Made by a program: the position numbers and the translations under genes
The notes under the pieces: model-generated
The model's input: only the letters and a program-made list of their open reading frames with translations
What the model was told of the DNA's origin: nothing
Databases searched by the model: none
Source of the DNA: Tetracladium setigerum
Lineage: Eukaryota; Ascomycota; Leotiomycetes; Helotiales
NCBI GenBank assembly: GCA_031472005.1
Contig: PZJY01000005.1
Span: forward strand, 2,170,001 to 2,234,000
Reading direction: 5' to 3'
DNA: 64,000 bases
In this document: piece after piece, positions 49,159 through 61,667 of the stretch
Layout: each line of letters opens with the position of its first letter
How positions within the stretch are numbered: the first letter of the stretch is position 1

Positions 49159-50132
49159 AGCGAAGGGGGTGGGCGTCTTGAAAAAAAGAAAGGAAATTTT
49201 TGTCAACTTGCATAGCTTTTGGAGTACATGCCACAGAATCTGAAGGACATTATTTATTATATGGAAGAAAAATATCCTCTCTTTCCTATTGAAACGAAGA
49301 GAACAAGAGAGAAATTGGATTTTGGCTTTTTAAAGGGTGGTTGTGTAGCGAATACTGTAAACTTGTCACATTGAATCTCTTTTTTTGGCGTTTAAATTGG
49401 TTGGGGACTTTTGTTGCACTCTGGTGGTGTGGGGGATTGGGGTTGCTTTTTTTCACAAGGATGTTGTCTTGTGCCGGGGCTGTCTGTTTTGGGATCAGAG
49501 AAGGAGGAGGGGGAAAGAAATAGCATTAATATCATTGTGTTCGCTCGTGTGTTTTGTCCTTGCTTTCTTGATTGTTACGATCTCAAAGGAAGCGCATGAC
49601 CGTGATCATGTGACTATATGTCCCTGTTTGGTGGTTAGTCAGCATTTCCTAGTGACCTCTTCGCAAAATAGAATAACTTTTTCACTCATTTCATGACAAA
49701 TTTACACTCCTACTCCTATAATTCCATGAACCACCATTTTAATTGTTTATTTGGCCTCATGAAGGCTGGTCTGCTTCCAAAACCAGAAATTATCATCACA
49801 TGATAGGATTGCCCAGGAAAAGAATGCCACCCAATTCTGCCTTACAAACGCCTCAGGGAAAGCCGTGGCCAGGCGTTCACTCTGCCATACTGTCCCAGGT
49901 ACATAGGTATATATGCTATGATCTCTACCATTAAATTGAAATATCACTTACAAACCCTCCGTCTCGACCTCATGATACTGACCTCAAGCTCCTCTGCCAA
50001 GATAGGGCATGGCGTAAAATGGTCTGTCGACAAAACCCGACCCAAGCTTATCATCGAGTCATCTAGCCTCTCCTATTGAGGCCACGAACATAGCTATCTT
50101 ATCTACCGCATGGACGGGTTTTGCAGCTCACA
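49159..50132. other. Intergenic, promoter of HET gene
   Basis: Nearly 1 kb of AT-rich DNA without coding pattern. An out-of-frame ATG at 50110 precedes the HET start (50133) and opens a short overlapping ORF, which could lower its translation. Confidence 0.4.
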
Positions 50133-53100
50133 ATGTCGACTCCGAATGATGAACTCTTCATATGGGTGCTGAACAACATGCCCAGCGAGGTATTGGATCT
50201 AGAAACACAGCTAGGCCTCAAACCCGATAACGAGTTTTCCACTGATGGCACCGGCCATGTAGATTCCATCTTTTACACGCGAGGACGATTGGCATCTTTC
50301 CGTACGACGATTTTGCTCTTCGTGGTCGAACGCGTTCTTCCGGACGATCAGCGCTGGCTTTTCTACTGGCTCGTTGTATACTCGTGGCAGAATCTCGTCC
50401 AGTACGTCTATATCATAACATATGTTGAAAGTCTCCTACTTTGGTATTTCCCGGTCGTATCACCTCGAGCAATGTACGTGCTCAATTTGGTTCTTGATAT
50501 GTACATGAGAGGAAACGGTGCCTCCTCTGGTGTTGCCCAAGACGAAATACTTCAAACCGGCGGTACACAGATTAGGGATCTCTTCCTGGGCTACGCCATT
50601 CTTCAACGCAATTTCAACCAAGAAGTTTCAGCCGGTTGCCTCCGATGGCTCGAATTACTTCTTGGTCCGGCGAGCTATTGGCCATGGGCGATCTTTCCAA
50701 TCCTCCCGGATTGTTTTTCATTGACGAGAGAGCTCCCTTGAACGCCTTCACACCCGAAGGAAGCGACGGTCTAGTCATGGCCGCCGTCTTCTGGGGATGT
50801 ACGAAATTTCTCCCGAAGTGGATTCAATGGATCTTATGGCCAATATACTCAGCTCCGGATAAGAATTACTTGGGTATGACCTGGAAATGGGTAGTGTGCA
50901 CGCTGCTGTGGATGTGGTACGACACGCCCATTCCAATTGCATACGGCCTATATTTATTCGCAAATCTGTTTCCCCAGTCAGAGCATGGTTTGCGTCATAC
51001 CGGCGGGGGGCTTCAAGAATTCTGCGGCGCGAACGATACGGCTGGGCCTGTTTCGTTGCGATGGGCGTGCTACTGAGACTTGTTGAGGTCGGCGAGATTT
51101 CTGCACCAGCAGATTTACCTTTCCAGGACCTGATATTGTGGGCTGGCCTGCTCCTTATCCCGATGATGGCCCTTGGAATAGGTCCTCTTCAAAGGAAACT
51201 TCAAAACAAATGGTCAGGTCAAGGCACCACGTTCAAGCATCAGCCTATTCAGGCCTCAAATCAAATACGCCTCCTCCGAGTTCGACCGCGATACCTTTCG
51301 AAGAACCAGGAGATACATTGCGACATGGTACATGTGAAATTGACTTCTCCCCCACAATATATAGCCATATCGTATCGGTGGCCCTCAGCGGAAGAAGAGC
51401 CACTGTTTATCATGATTGACGGCGCACCATTTCCAATCTCCAGAAGCATACATGCTCTCCTATTAGCAAAACGTAAATTACGCCACCATGTGCTTGTTTG
51501 GATTGATGCCATTTGCATAAACCAATCTGATAATAAGGAGAAGAGCCAACAAGTCGGCCTCATGCGGCAAATTTATGAGGAAGCAACGTCCACTATTGCT
51601 TGGTTGGGCGACAATCCTGGTGCTGGGAAAGCACTTAACTTGGTTGAGCGCATCAACAAAGCGCCCGACAGTTTTTCTCTCAGACCGTCCAGCAAGAGGC
51701 AGACGCTGGCTGGAAAGAGCTCAGCGAACTTGTCGCGAATAGTTGGTTCCAGCGGGTTTGGATCATTCAAGAGATTGCCGTGTCGAGAAATCCCCGGGTC
51801 CGCTATGGAAAGCAGGAGGTAGAGTGGAAAGAGCTGGTCAATGCATTTTCGCGTATCATTGCACTTGGTCTCACCGCGGGTGTGCCGGACGATCTCCTCC
51901 ACAGTCACCACATCGTTAATGCCCTGGTTATTGAGAACTTCCGCATTTGCATTGAGAGAGTAGACTACCTGCATCTTGAGGACGTGTTGAAGCTCGGGGC
52001 CATATTTCAAGCAACTCTTCCAGTAGACAAGGTATTTGCTCTCCTAGGTATTGCCGAGGAGCGCAACCGCCCACTACTAAGTCTCGACTATTCGGCGGAC
52101 ATTCCCGATCTAGAACTTTGGCATGCGAAGAATTTGTTCCATGATCTCTACCGCACGGTAGACACCATCAACGATATCAAAGCCACTATCTCGGGAACGC
52201 GGAACAGTCGCAGAAGTCAGACGATTCGCTCCAGCCCAAATGGACTGAAGTATGCGAGTTTGTTGACAAAAGACGTGAGGCGCATACTGCAGGAACTTCT
52301 ATGGCTCGCGAGGAAACGAAAGAAAATCTCGCCCGAAGCATCTAAGAAATATGACGTTCTTCGCCCGGAGTATTCGAAACAAACCACGCCCGAGTCGGTT
52401 TACTCTCTCGTTGCCAATGTTGCAGTTGGAAAAGGAAGTTTGTATTCGTTTATCCGTCACGCAGGGATTGGGTTAAGCAGGAATGAGGGCTTTCAAAATC
52501 TTCCTTCATGGGTTCCAGACTGGTCTTCTACCTTGGATACTTGTTTACTGCCGCCTCGTACAACTCGAAGTCCTGAGAAACTGCAGAGTGAGGATCTAGA
52601 GAGCGTGAAGGCAAAGACTGCTGACGAAAAAGGCAAGGAAGAGTCGCAAAGTGAGGATCTGGGAAATGTGGAGGGGAAAACTACCGATGATAAAAGCAAG
52701 AAAGAGTCTCGTCCAGCGAAGGCCAGTGTTAATGGAGCCACGAATGGAAAGCCGATCAGTTATGAGTCGATACGAGAGGCGAGCTTTGGCTTCCTTCACA
52801 TACGTGGTCGGGCCTTTGGCAGGATTCAACATCTTGCCACATTATCGGAGGACGTGGTGGCCTCAAGTTCCAGTAGCAATTCAGCTGAAGTTATCGAAGC
52901 TGCAAGACTCGCTTTCCATACCCAGCTCTCGAACTACACCAAAGCTCTCTCCCTAGCTCAACAATACTGCTACGACACGAGCGAAGAAGCTATTGAAGAT
53001 GCATTCTTCCGCACAGTCCTTGCCGATGTAGGCTACGATAGATGTACGCCTGCATCCGAAGACGAAGTCACTAAGCATAAAAACTGGATATATGGCATGC

Positions 53101-53753
53101 AAGACGACTGCCAGATCGCAGAGGCACTACGAGAACCCGAGGGGGAGTCGTTCACGGACTGCACTCGTCAAGTGCCGGATGCACCCAATCTCAACACTAT
53201 ACAAAGTAGCCGCGAGCGTATCTGCGCAAAGTACATATTCATTCGCCGAATGCAGTGTTCAGCCAGCGCCAAGCTCGCACACATGGTCCAAACCTCCATC
53301 CTCCCATCATTCGACAAATACCGCCTCGGGACTGACGACGCAGAAGATGATAAGAAAGTAGTTTCTACGAAGGAAAGTCCCGTCGTCAAAGATAGCCATT
53401 CGTCCTTCTTTGACGACAAAGATGCTGGCCCGCTGGCGGCGTACAACGGGTACATTGATTATACGCTTGGTCGGAAATTCGCCATTACTGAATGTGGACA
53501 TATGGGTTTGGTGCCGTGGGGTGCGCGGGAGGGTGATATTGTTGTGCAGACTACTAGTAGTGGTAGTGATAACAGTAGCGAGAAGCTTGGTCTACTGCTA
53601 CGGAGATCTAAGTTGCCTGAGGTAAGATTACGTGGCGAAGAGGCCACTGAAGAGTTGTTTAGGTTGGTGGGGGAGGCATATATATATGGTTTAGATACCT
53701 ACGAGGGCGAGACGAAGGCGGAGGAAGACGAGAGGTCTTTTAAATTGTGGTAG
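50133..53753 (+). CDS. HET-domain protein with N-terminal membrane segments, three frame breaks
   Basis: Intronless. The three frame shifts cancel, and 1207 aa follow if one C is added at each. The first 300-350 residues have several hydrophobic helices (YVYIITYVESLLLWYFPVV; WKWVVCTLLWMWYDTPIPI; LILWAGLLLIPMMALGIG). The HET domain (about residues 410-560) shows YIAISYRWP, VWIDAICINQ and WFQRVWIIQEIA. The tail includes two tandem copies of QSEDL...EES with different spacer residues and an acidic end. HET proteins mediate allorecognition or programmed cell death in fungi. A partner gene is not visible here. Breaks: C2 at 50667-50668 (LLLG|PGELLAMG), C4 at 50972-50975 (NLFP|PVRAW), C3 at 51664-51666 (INKAP|RQFF). 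Confidence 0.88.
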
Positions 53754-54941
53754 TGGAATGATTAATATAAGATACCTAGAATCGATGATTTACCCCGCTT
53801 GCGAGATGAATTATTACCCGAGACATAATTAGTAAATACCTTGGGTAACCTAAGTAGAATTACGAAAGAGCGCTTACGATAACAAATCGGTTATCTTGCA
53901 TGTTTCAACAGCGCCTCTTTTAGTTTACTGCAGGTTTCTCTCCTCTCGTCCTGAGAATCTATTTCTGGGGATTGGCAAGACAATGAAGGCGTTTATGTGG
54001 CTTGAGTGAAGGTTTGAAGGCGTTTTTAAGTGGCTTGGTGAAGGCTAAAAACCTAAAGCAACCACATGGAAAATCAAAATTGTGGGTGGGCGGGCTTGCA
54101 TTTGGAAATGGAAATGGGAGGGAAATGGGGAGTAAGAGAAAGGAAGGGGGGTCAAGAGTTAAATGGTGTAAGTTTAGTGGGGTGTGGTGGAACTAGAGCT
54201 TGTTTTTTTTGTCTTTTCTTGTACAATGCTTAATGTGCAGTAATTAAAGTATCCGTACCGAGCAAGGGCGGCTCCAGGGACGAGAGGAGTGTGGTGGGGG
54301 TTTTTTTTGGCCTTTGTGTGAAGAAAGTTTGTAGAGAAGAGTTTGTTTTCGTCGTTGTTGTTGCGCATAGACAAGTAGAGTTGTGTTGTTAAGCTTGGAT
54401 CTTGGATACCGCCGAGTAGGGTACCTACCTAGATTAAGGGAGGGATATCAACCTCAATCTTAATGCCAATCTGAATCTCAATCTTGATACAGTCACAACA
54501 AGTAACGGTGATGAATGAAAGTTACCAGTTCGGTCAAGTAAAGAAACAAGATTCGGGAGGGAGAAAGAGAGAGTTCACAAGAAAAAAAAGGATAAAGACA
54601 CAAATAATGTTTAGGTTTTTGAAAGGTCATGTGCATTATTCATCGTCTAAAAAACTAAGTTTATAATATCTTTTTGATATTGCAAAAAAAGAATCCGACT
54701 GTACTATGCATTATGCATCTCCTCGGAGCCACATCAGTTTGCGGAAGGGAGTCCTAATGTTGAATCTCAGCCTTCTCCGACGTCCAAAAGTCAAATTTCC
54801 CAAATCCCCTATCCCAACAACCAACAGCGCCTCAGCTAACCGATTCCGATCCGTTTCAATTTATCCTTTTATGTCATGAAACGCGCGCAATTAGCACAAA
54901 GAGAGAAGAAAAGAGAAAAAAAGGCGCGGGGTATCTATCTT
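53754..54941. other. Intergenic, no gene seen
   Basis: 1.2 kb AT-rich region. It carries a short imperfect repeat of CTCAATCTTRAT-like units near 54450-54490 and A/T runs. No ORF has family features. Confidence 0.45.
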
Positions 54942-56816
54942 CTAAACGGTGTATCGGTAGAAGGTAGCGCTATCGCCCTTCTCTCTCTCAGCCTGCTTTT
55001 GTTCTTCGGTGTAGTTCTCAGGTAGCATGTTGTTCTCAACGGCCCACTGTTCACGGCGGCTGTTCTCCTTGCGGAGGTAGATGCTCATGAAGATGGTGAG
55101 GCAGAACGACATGGAGACGGTTGAGGCGAGGGTGACGTGACCAGGGATGAATCTGCAAGCATTGTTAGCTTCTCTTGTTCCAAAAAGAAATTTGCGTTGG
55201 TGAGTGCGTATAGGAAGGAAAGGCTTACCTGGGTGAGTATTTTGGCAAGAAGCAGTAAGCGGCGATAGCACCACCCAAGTTTCCAAAGCCCACGTGCATG
55301 GCAATTCCGACACCACGCTTCAATGAGCCACCGATGTTGTTACCGTTCCAGGCAACTCCCATAGGTACCAAAGGATAAATTCCGCAGGCGGCAAAGAAGG
55401 TGCCGGTATATTGAATAGCCGGCTTGCCGGAGGAGGCAAGCATGGCGAATCCGATGATGGCGGAGAGTTCGAAGGCAGCCATGAAGATTCCACGTTGCTT
55501 TGCACGGTCTGCACCAATTCCGGCTGCAATGGTGAAACAGCAAGCAGCGGCGTAAGGTGGGATGGTCATCAGTTGAGATTTCTCGTTCGTGTAGCCCATA
55601 TTCTTCACAATTCTAGATGGAATTATTAGTTCTAGTATCGAGGACACAAGCGGAGTTTGGGAACATACGTTGGGAGGAAAAGAGAAATGGAATAAAGAGG
55701 GGTGTAAATTCCAATGGTGATGAGCATGTGCACGTAGATCTTCCAATCTTTGAATGCATCCATGGCGAACTTGAGGTTGAATTCATCGGCAAGGCCGGTT
55801 CTGTCATGCTTGAGACGGCGTTCGACTTCCGTGCGCTCCTCCTCAGTCAAGAATGATGCACTAGGTTTAGTTAGCATTTACTCCATCGCGATCAAATGTC
55901 AATAAAGTGGGAAAGCCTACGTTCGAGGGTAATCGTTGATAGCCCATTTAGCGACAAGGGCGACTACAAAAGTGGCAAGCCCTTCGAGGATAAAGATCCA
56001 TGCCCAGGATCCCTTGCCTCCAACGCCATCCATCTTGTTAATTCCGAAGGCGAGGAGACCTCCAAAAGCACCGGCAGCTGTTGCGGCAGAGAAGAACAGA
56101 GCCATTCTGAAGCCACACTCGTGTCTGCGATACCTGGTGATAGGATTAGAGAGTGGTATCATTGGAAGAGAAAGTACTCACCACATGGTGATGTAATATG
56201 TAACACCAGGGAACAGACCGCCTTCACAGATGCCCAAGAAAACTCTCACTACCATTAGTCCAGTGTAGTCCTTGACCAAACCAAGGCATACGGTGCAAAT
56301 AGCCCAACCACTAAATCGTGTTAGCGACGAATCCTCTGTCTTCGCAAGAATGCTTCTTACATCATGATGATTGTAAGCCAAAGTGAGGGACTCAAGCGTT
56401 TCATCATCATGTTGGATGGAATTTCGGCAAGTACGTAAAACGGGAAGAAGATGGCCAGAGCGTTGTTATACTGCAATGAGTTCACAGGCATGTTCAAAGC
56501 CTTTTGGAGGCCAAAGAGTTTGGCATTTCCAATGTTGGTTCGATCCAAGAATGACAGTCTGCAAACGTGTTAGCTCAATACAAGTGATCTGTATGGATGA
56601 ATTGATGTGGATGTAGGATACTCACAAATAGAGAAGGGAAAGGAAGGGAACCAAATGCCAATCCAGCTTCCTCAAGAGCTTTTTGGTTCTTTGCTGGTCG
56701 AACTCGGCAACCTCATACTCGGGAGGAGAGGAGCTTCCCAGCTCAACATGCTCCAAGTTCCTTTTTTGTTGCTCGTCCATGGTGGACAAGTCTGAGTTGC
56801 TGATTTTCTCCGTCAT
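54942..56816 (-). CDS. MFS anion:cation symporter (Dal5/TNA1-like permease)
   Basis: Seven exons (56816-56626, 56558-56361, 56310-56182, 56133-55921, 55860-55669, 55612-55229, 55152-54942) give 505 aa. Family signs: the short acidic N-tail, LDWHLVPFLSLLYLLSFLDRTNIGNAK (motif region), VLAEIPSNMMMKRL, FLGICEGGLFPGVTYYI, then 12 TM helices, with GVAWNGNNIGGSLKRG in the second half. Dal5/TNA1 relatives carry allantoate, nicotinate, or other carboxylate anions; the substrate cannot be assigned. The frame is intact and all seven exons join without ambiguity. Confidence 0.93.
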
Positions 56817-59800
56817 GATGAAGTATTGTGCGACTTAGACCCAAAGTGTGTGTTTGGTACGTCCAGAAAAAATGGCAAACAGGAGGGAGTGCTGGCTGAT
56901 GGAGAAAATGTGGGTGACAGGAAGGTTATTATATGCAGATGCTCACCTCTCATCGCAGGTAAGATCAGCCTTCCTTCTGTCCACCCCCAGCTGCATGCCA
57001 ATCAATGGTGACATGGTTGAATTGGAGGCCTGCACCCAGTAAACACGGGGGGGATAGCGTTGTATGACTTGGCGCTGCGTCTCAATTTGACAACAGGTCC
57101 TCCTCCCCGGAATATACTACCATCCCTCCCCTGGCATAATGCGGGTCCGGAGGAGTGAAAGACATTGCTTTAATAAACTTAGTTTGTTGTCTGTGGGTGC
57201 ATGCTTCGCCTCTGTTCCTCATCTCGACACACTGCTCTTCATTTCAACAGTGTTCCTGCTGAGCGCTGACGGCTGAGTGCTGACGGCGGTCAATGCTAAA
57301 AATACAGGAAGTCAGTCGTCCAGCACCTCGTTCGTACGTACGTACTGTACCGTTAATCAGCCTCTGCATGCTGTGATACAAGTCATCACCAGTAAATCTT
57401 GGATTGAAGCCGATCTGTTCTGCCGAATGGATTGATGGGGAAAGGCATGCTGTCAGCTAGAAGATAAACAACTTGGCACTTGGCTGCGTTAACCCCCTAC
57501 GTCCGGATAAATCCCAGCGTTGTTTTGACTGGCTGGAAGCTGAGAAACCAGATACACCAGTCTGGTGGCTTGAGATGCCCAGTCCGGACCGATGGATGTG
57601 CCGTATTTGGTTGCAGTTGATGAGATACGCCCAGATATACTATCTCAACGACTCAAACAAGATTGGGCTTGTTTGTAAGGTGTTTCGCATGGCAAAATTG
57701 CCAGAATCCTGTCGCTCCAGCTGGGACGAAGATCCAAAGGAACAGGCAATGTCTAGTTGCAAGACTGTGGACCAATCTAGCCAAGTGCAAATGACTGGTC
57801 AAACCGCCTGCTACGCCATATGCACCTCGCCAAGGTCAAAAACTTCCGGAGAGGCGGCGCCGTGGTGCACGCAAGCAAGCGCCGCAGAGTCTCGGCCATG
57901 GATGTGTCCGTTCTGCCGTCACGTGGAGGCGTATATCTTCCTTTGATCCGATGGACCAAGATATCTGAAGCTGCGAAAAGCACAACAAGATGCCCTTTCC
58001 CAGACTCTTGGTTCTTGGAATTCTTGGTGATTGTTGTTGTTGAGGAAGAGGAAGAGGAGTTCATGCTTTGATCTGATCACTTCTCTTAGCTTCCTTTCGC
58101 CGTTGCTCCGCTTCCCCAACTTCTCGCCTAGAATCTCACGCCCCAGATTAGGTTCTGGGGCCCCTGAATCTGGCACATTTTTTAGCCTGCAACGCACAGT
58201 CACTAGTCGGGATGAGTTTCCACAGAGAAGCCCTTCATTGTTATTGACTAGGCAAATAGATACACCGGCATGGAGATTATTACATTGGAGAGCAGAGTGG
58301 TAGGTAACTGGAGAGTTGAATGCATCCATCCTCGTCGGTATTCGTCCGACTTTTGTTGAGGAAATCTGGTGGGTGTGTGTGTGTGTGTGTTTTAGCGTAC
58401 GGAGTAAATTATTGGGGGTCAAACGGATGCGGGGATGCCTGTCAATTATTCCAGACTCTGGTGTGGAGAGTTGGTGGTAACGTGCAAGACTTTCGTTGCT
58501 CGTAAGTAACAAAGCGGGTTTAGGCCCCAGCAATTGTCACATAGCCTCGGAGACCCATCCCCAAGAAGCTAGCACGCAAGCGCTCTCATCGAAAAGGGGG
58601 AGTTGTGCAGGTTGGTTGGATTACGGAGTACGAACTGCAAATCTGCGATTCATCTGCTGGCTGCTGGCTGCTTGCTTTATGCGTGGTGTCCCATTGATCG
58701 AGACCTGCAATTAGCCAAGGTTCATTATCCGGATGTCGACAAAACTATGGCCTGGCCAGGGACCTTCATCCTTTCTTTGTCTGACGCTGATGAACCTCCT
58801 GCACACACTTTGTTGAATATTTTTCCATGTCCGCATATTGTTATTGCGACTTATCGTCTGACCTTGATGCCAGAGTCTGGACCTGCGACTTCGTACACCT
58901 ATCGAACCAAAAATATCTCGTACCCGTGTCTGTCCAACAACACCCTTTCCTCGACGGCATGATGTGGCACAACATGCAATACAAGGGATTACAAATGCTT
59001 GTAAGCACTGCTGTCCTCCCCACTGACGAATGAAAAAAGCCTACTCATCCCTCTGGTGGTAGGAATAGGATAGGGCTGAGAAACAAGCTCTCGTGAAAGT
59101 CTTCTGAGGAACTGTGGTGTTCAGAGATCGGGACCATCATTGATCCTGTACCTCAAGGTTTTGCCCTGCAAGCAACCGCTTTCGAAGTCGAATTGTGCTG
59201 TGTTGAACATGGATCGAGATTGACACCCACACAAGCTTCGCAAGGTTGCACTGGACGGAGAATAATAGCTTGGATGCTCACTCCTGAGATGCAGTTTCCA
59301 GATTCTGGATGGCTATCCGGTTGAAAAGGTTATCTGTTAGCTCATTAAGTCTGAGGGCAGTTTGCAGAACGCTACTGGAGACTCGATTAGAACGTGCCGC
59401 TGCGTACTACTGACTGCTCTTTCCTACCCTCGAGTTGAGCCGCGAGGGGAGAAGATCCCATTATCTTTTCTTCGATGGTTCAATCGGCGAGTGCCCAACC
59501 CAAACATCCAGGGGACGGATTATCGCAAGTGGTTGTGATATCTTCCGAAATGCGGTACTGTGCTGCTGTGTTCTGCAGTTCCTCGTGCATTGGTTGAAAT
59601 ATTCTTTGACTTGTTGATTTCCCAAAGACCTCGTTGTCCTGCAAGTCCATTTTGAAAGTTGTTTGTGCGCTTCTTCTTTCCTTGCGAAGGCATTCCCATT
59701 TAGTGGCCAGCACTTACTTTTCGAGTACTATCATCGCTGCTTACTCATCTCGCGAAGGAGTTTCTCTTGAGATATGCATCTTCAGAGCAGAGATGGTGCA

Positions 59801-61667
59801 GCAGAACTCCTGCTTCAGTCTTCAACGGGATGGAGCTAGGCTCGACACGTGACGGGACTAATTCAGCTTGTTTCTTTCGAGCATCGTCCCGTCCCGGTCG
59901 TGGGAAGGGTCTCTAGTACCCTCAACATATTTTGATGAAGTACGACGAACAACTGAAAAAGGAAGAGGGCCTATTATTTCTGATGTTGCAAAGATGAAAA
60001 CGCGAGGATCCAAAAGCACAACGTGATTCACAGCGCAATTTGCAGTTGCAAAGCTCTGTGAGGATAACATACCTAGACATGCAGGACGCACTCGTCTCGG
60101 CAGCAATATCAACCAACGGGCAAGAAAAAGAGATTTCCAAATAGCATCCCCAAATGATGGACAAAGCGCTCGTCATCATCCATCCGTCGTCCACACGCAT
60201 TATCACCAAGTAAGGTGGTCAAGAAAATCCCCTTCCAACAGCACTCCCCAAAACGTATTGAAAAGCAACTTACTGGCCTAGCACCTTTCATCCCGCTACT
60301 TTATTATTATCGTCACTGCAATAACAACAACAATCCAACGCGTGTGGCTCTCGCTCAAAAGTGCTCCAATGGCAGATCCTGGCAGGCGTGGTTGATGCTC
60401 ACATGGCAGACGTTGCGTCATGAGCTGTGCTTATTCGTCGCAAGCATCCAGAAATTTTTGTGTTTTCTCTTTGCCTTCGTCATGCCGGCCTAGGCGCCTT
60501 GATATGGATGCAACGTCAAAGTTGACATCAAACAATTCCATCCTCGAGGCACTCTTTGTGCAGATCCGAAAAAATGAGGGCATTCGCAGCTTTCCTTTCG
60601 AGATCAGATGAATCAGCTCGGCGGGATATCGGGATGCCGCGCCTCCGCCAGCTCCGTCTTTTTTTTTATGCCTCGGCACTTGGCGCTTTGTCTTCATCAC
60701 CGAACATTGATGTCATTTGTTGTCACTTGCAAATTGAATCAGAATCACGACCTTTTCACATCCACTTGGACCCATTGAACACCGGGGCGCGAGAACGGTG
60801 ATGCCGAGTATCCAATCGTTGGCCCTCTACGTGTTCAAACTTTGGAAGGACAACACCTTCGCGATTCCACACATTATTAATCTTGCGGCTCTGTCCCTGC
60901 GTATGCGTGTCAAATTCAGTAACGGACCCTCATCGGGAATTCCATCCCAGCATCAAAGGCAGTCCAAGTGGCGCCGAGGCGTGAGGCTCGCAAGGCTGTC
61001 GCCATTTGCCTGCCGTCATTTGTTGTTGTGTTTTTTTTACTGTTGTTGTGCGGTCGTTGCTCCTGCGTACTGGACGGGTGGTGGCTCCGGTGGCAACAAT
61101 TGATTACTGTATCTACCAATAACCATCACCTCTTCTCAACTACCATCTTCGTTATACGAACAATTTCCAATCGCTCACTCATTGTAGTAAGCAACAGAAA
61201 ATACAAAAAGGGACATTTCAAGGCCTCGGCTTTCAATTTTAGCATTGGCCTAATTGCGAACAAGCTTCTTTGGGCGGGCCGCTTTTTACGTCCGTACACA
61301 ACACGAGTCACCACTCGTGGAATTAAAGGTGGGTTTTTCATTTTTTATCCGCCATCTTATCTCAAACTTACCGAGGCATATCTTCTTTTGATCTGTTTGC
61401 TGTTCGTGATTTGATATCATGGTACGAGAGCCCCATTATTCAGAATCGGAGGTCGGAGAGATCTGAGGCCAAATTTCATGATGATAATACTATATGGTGC
61501 CACCCTTTCGCACACTTAAGTCTGTCGCTTACCTCGTTCATACAACTGTTTAATACTTTAATTCATCTGCTTCTTTGGTTCCTGTCACTATATCTGCACC
61601 AGGGAAATCCTATCTACGACCTTTCGACCCCTTTATCGCCTCTCCCGATTGGGAACAATACAACAAC
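56817..61667. other. 4.85 kb gene-free region
   Basis: The longest gap in the window. I see no exon chain, transposon ends or tRNA. It contains a GT repeat (listed separately), a GTACGTACGTAC palindromic patch near 57333-57350 and the repeated GCTGACGGC-type motif near 57266-57287. The left edge is the Dal5-type gene promoter and the right edge that of the DHA1 gene. ORFs of up to 205 codons are in poor codon context and without family features. Unannotated non-coding RNA cannot be excluded. Confidence 0.55.
58373..58390 (+). repeat. GT dinucleotide microsatellite
   Basis: (GT)9 preceded by GG. Non-coding, in the long gene-free region. Confidence 0.9.

Noticed and set aside
57473..57946. 157-codon ORF in the long gap
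   Set aside because: Starts at TTG, Trp/Cys-rich shuffled composition, no family match.
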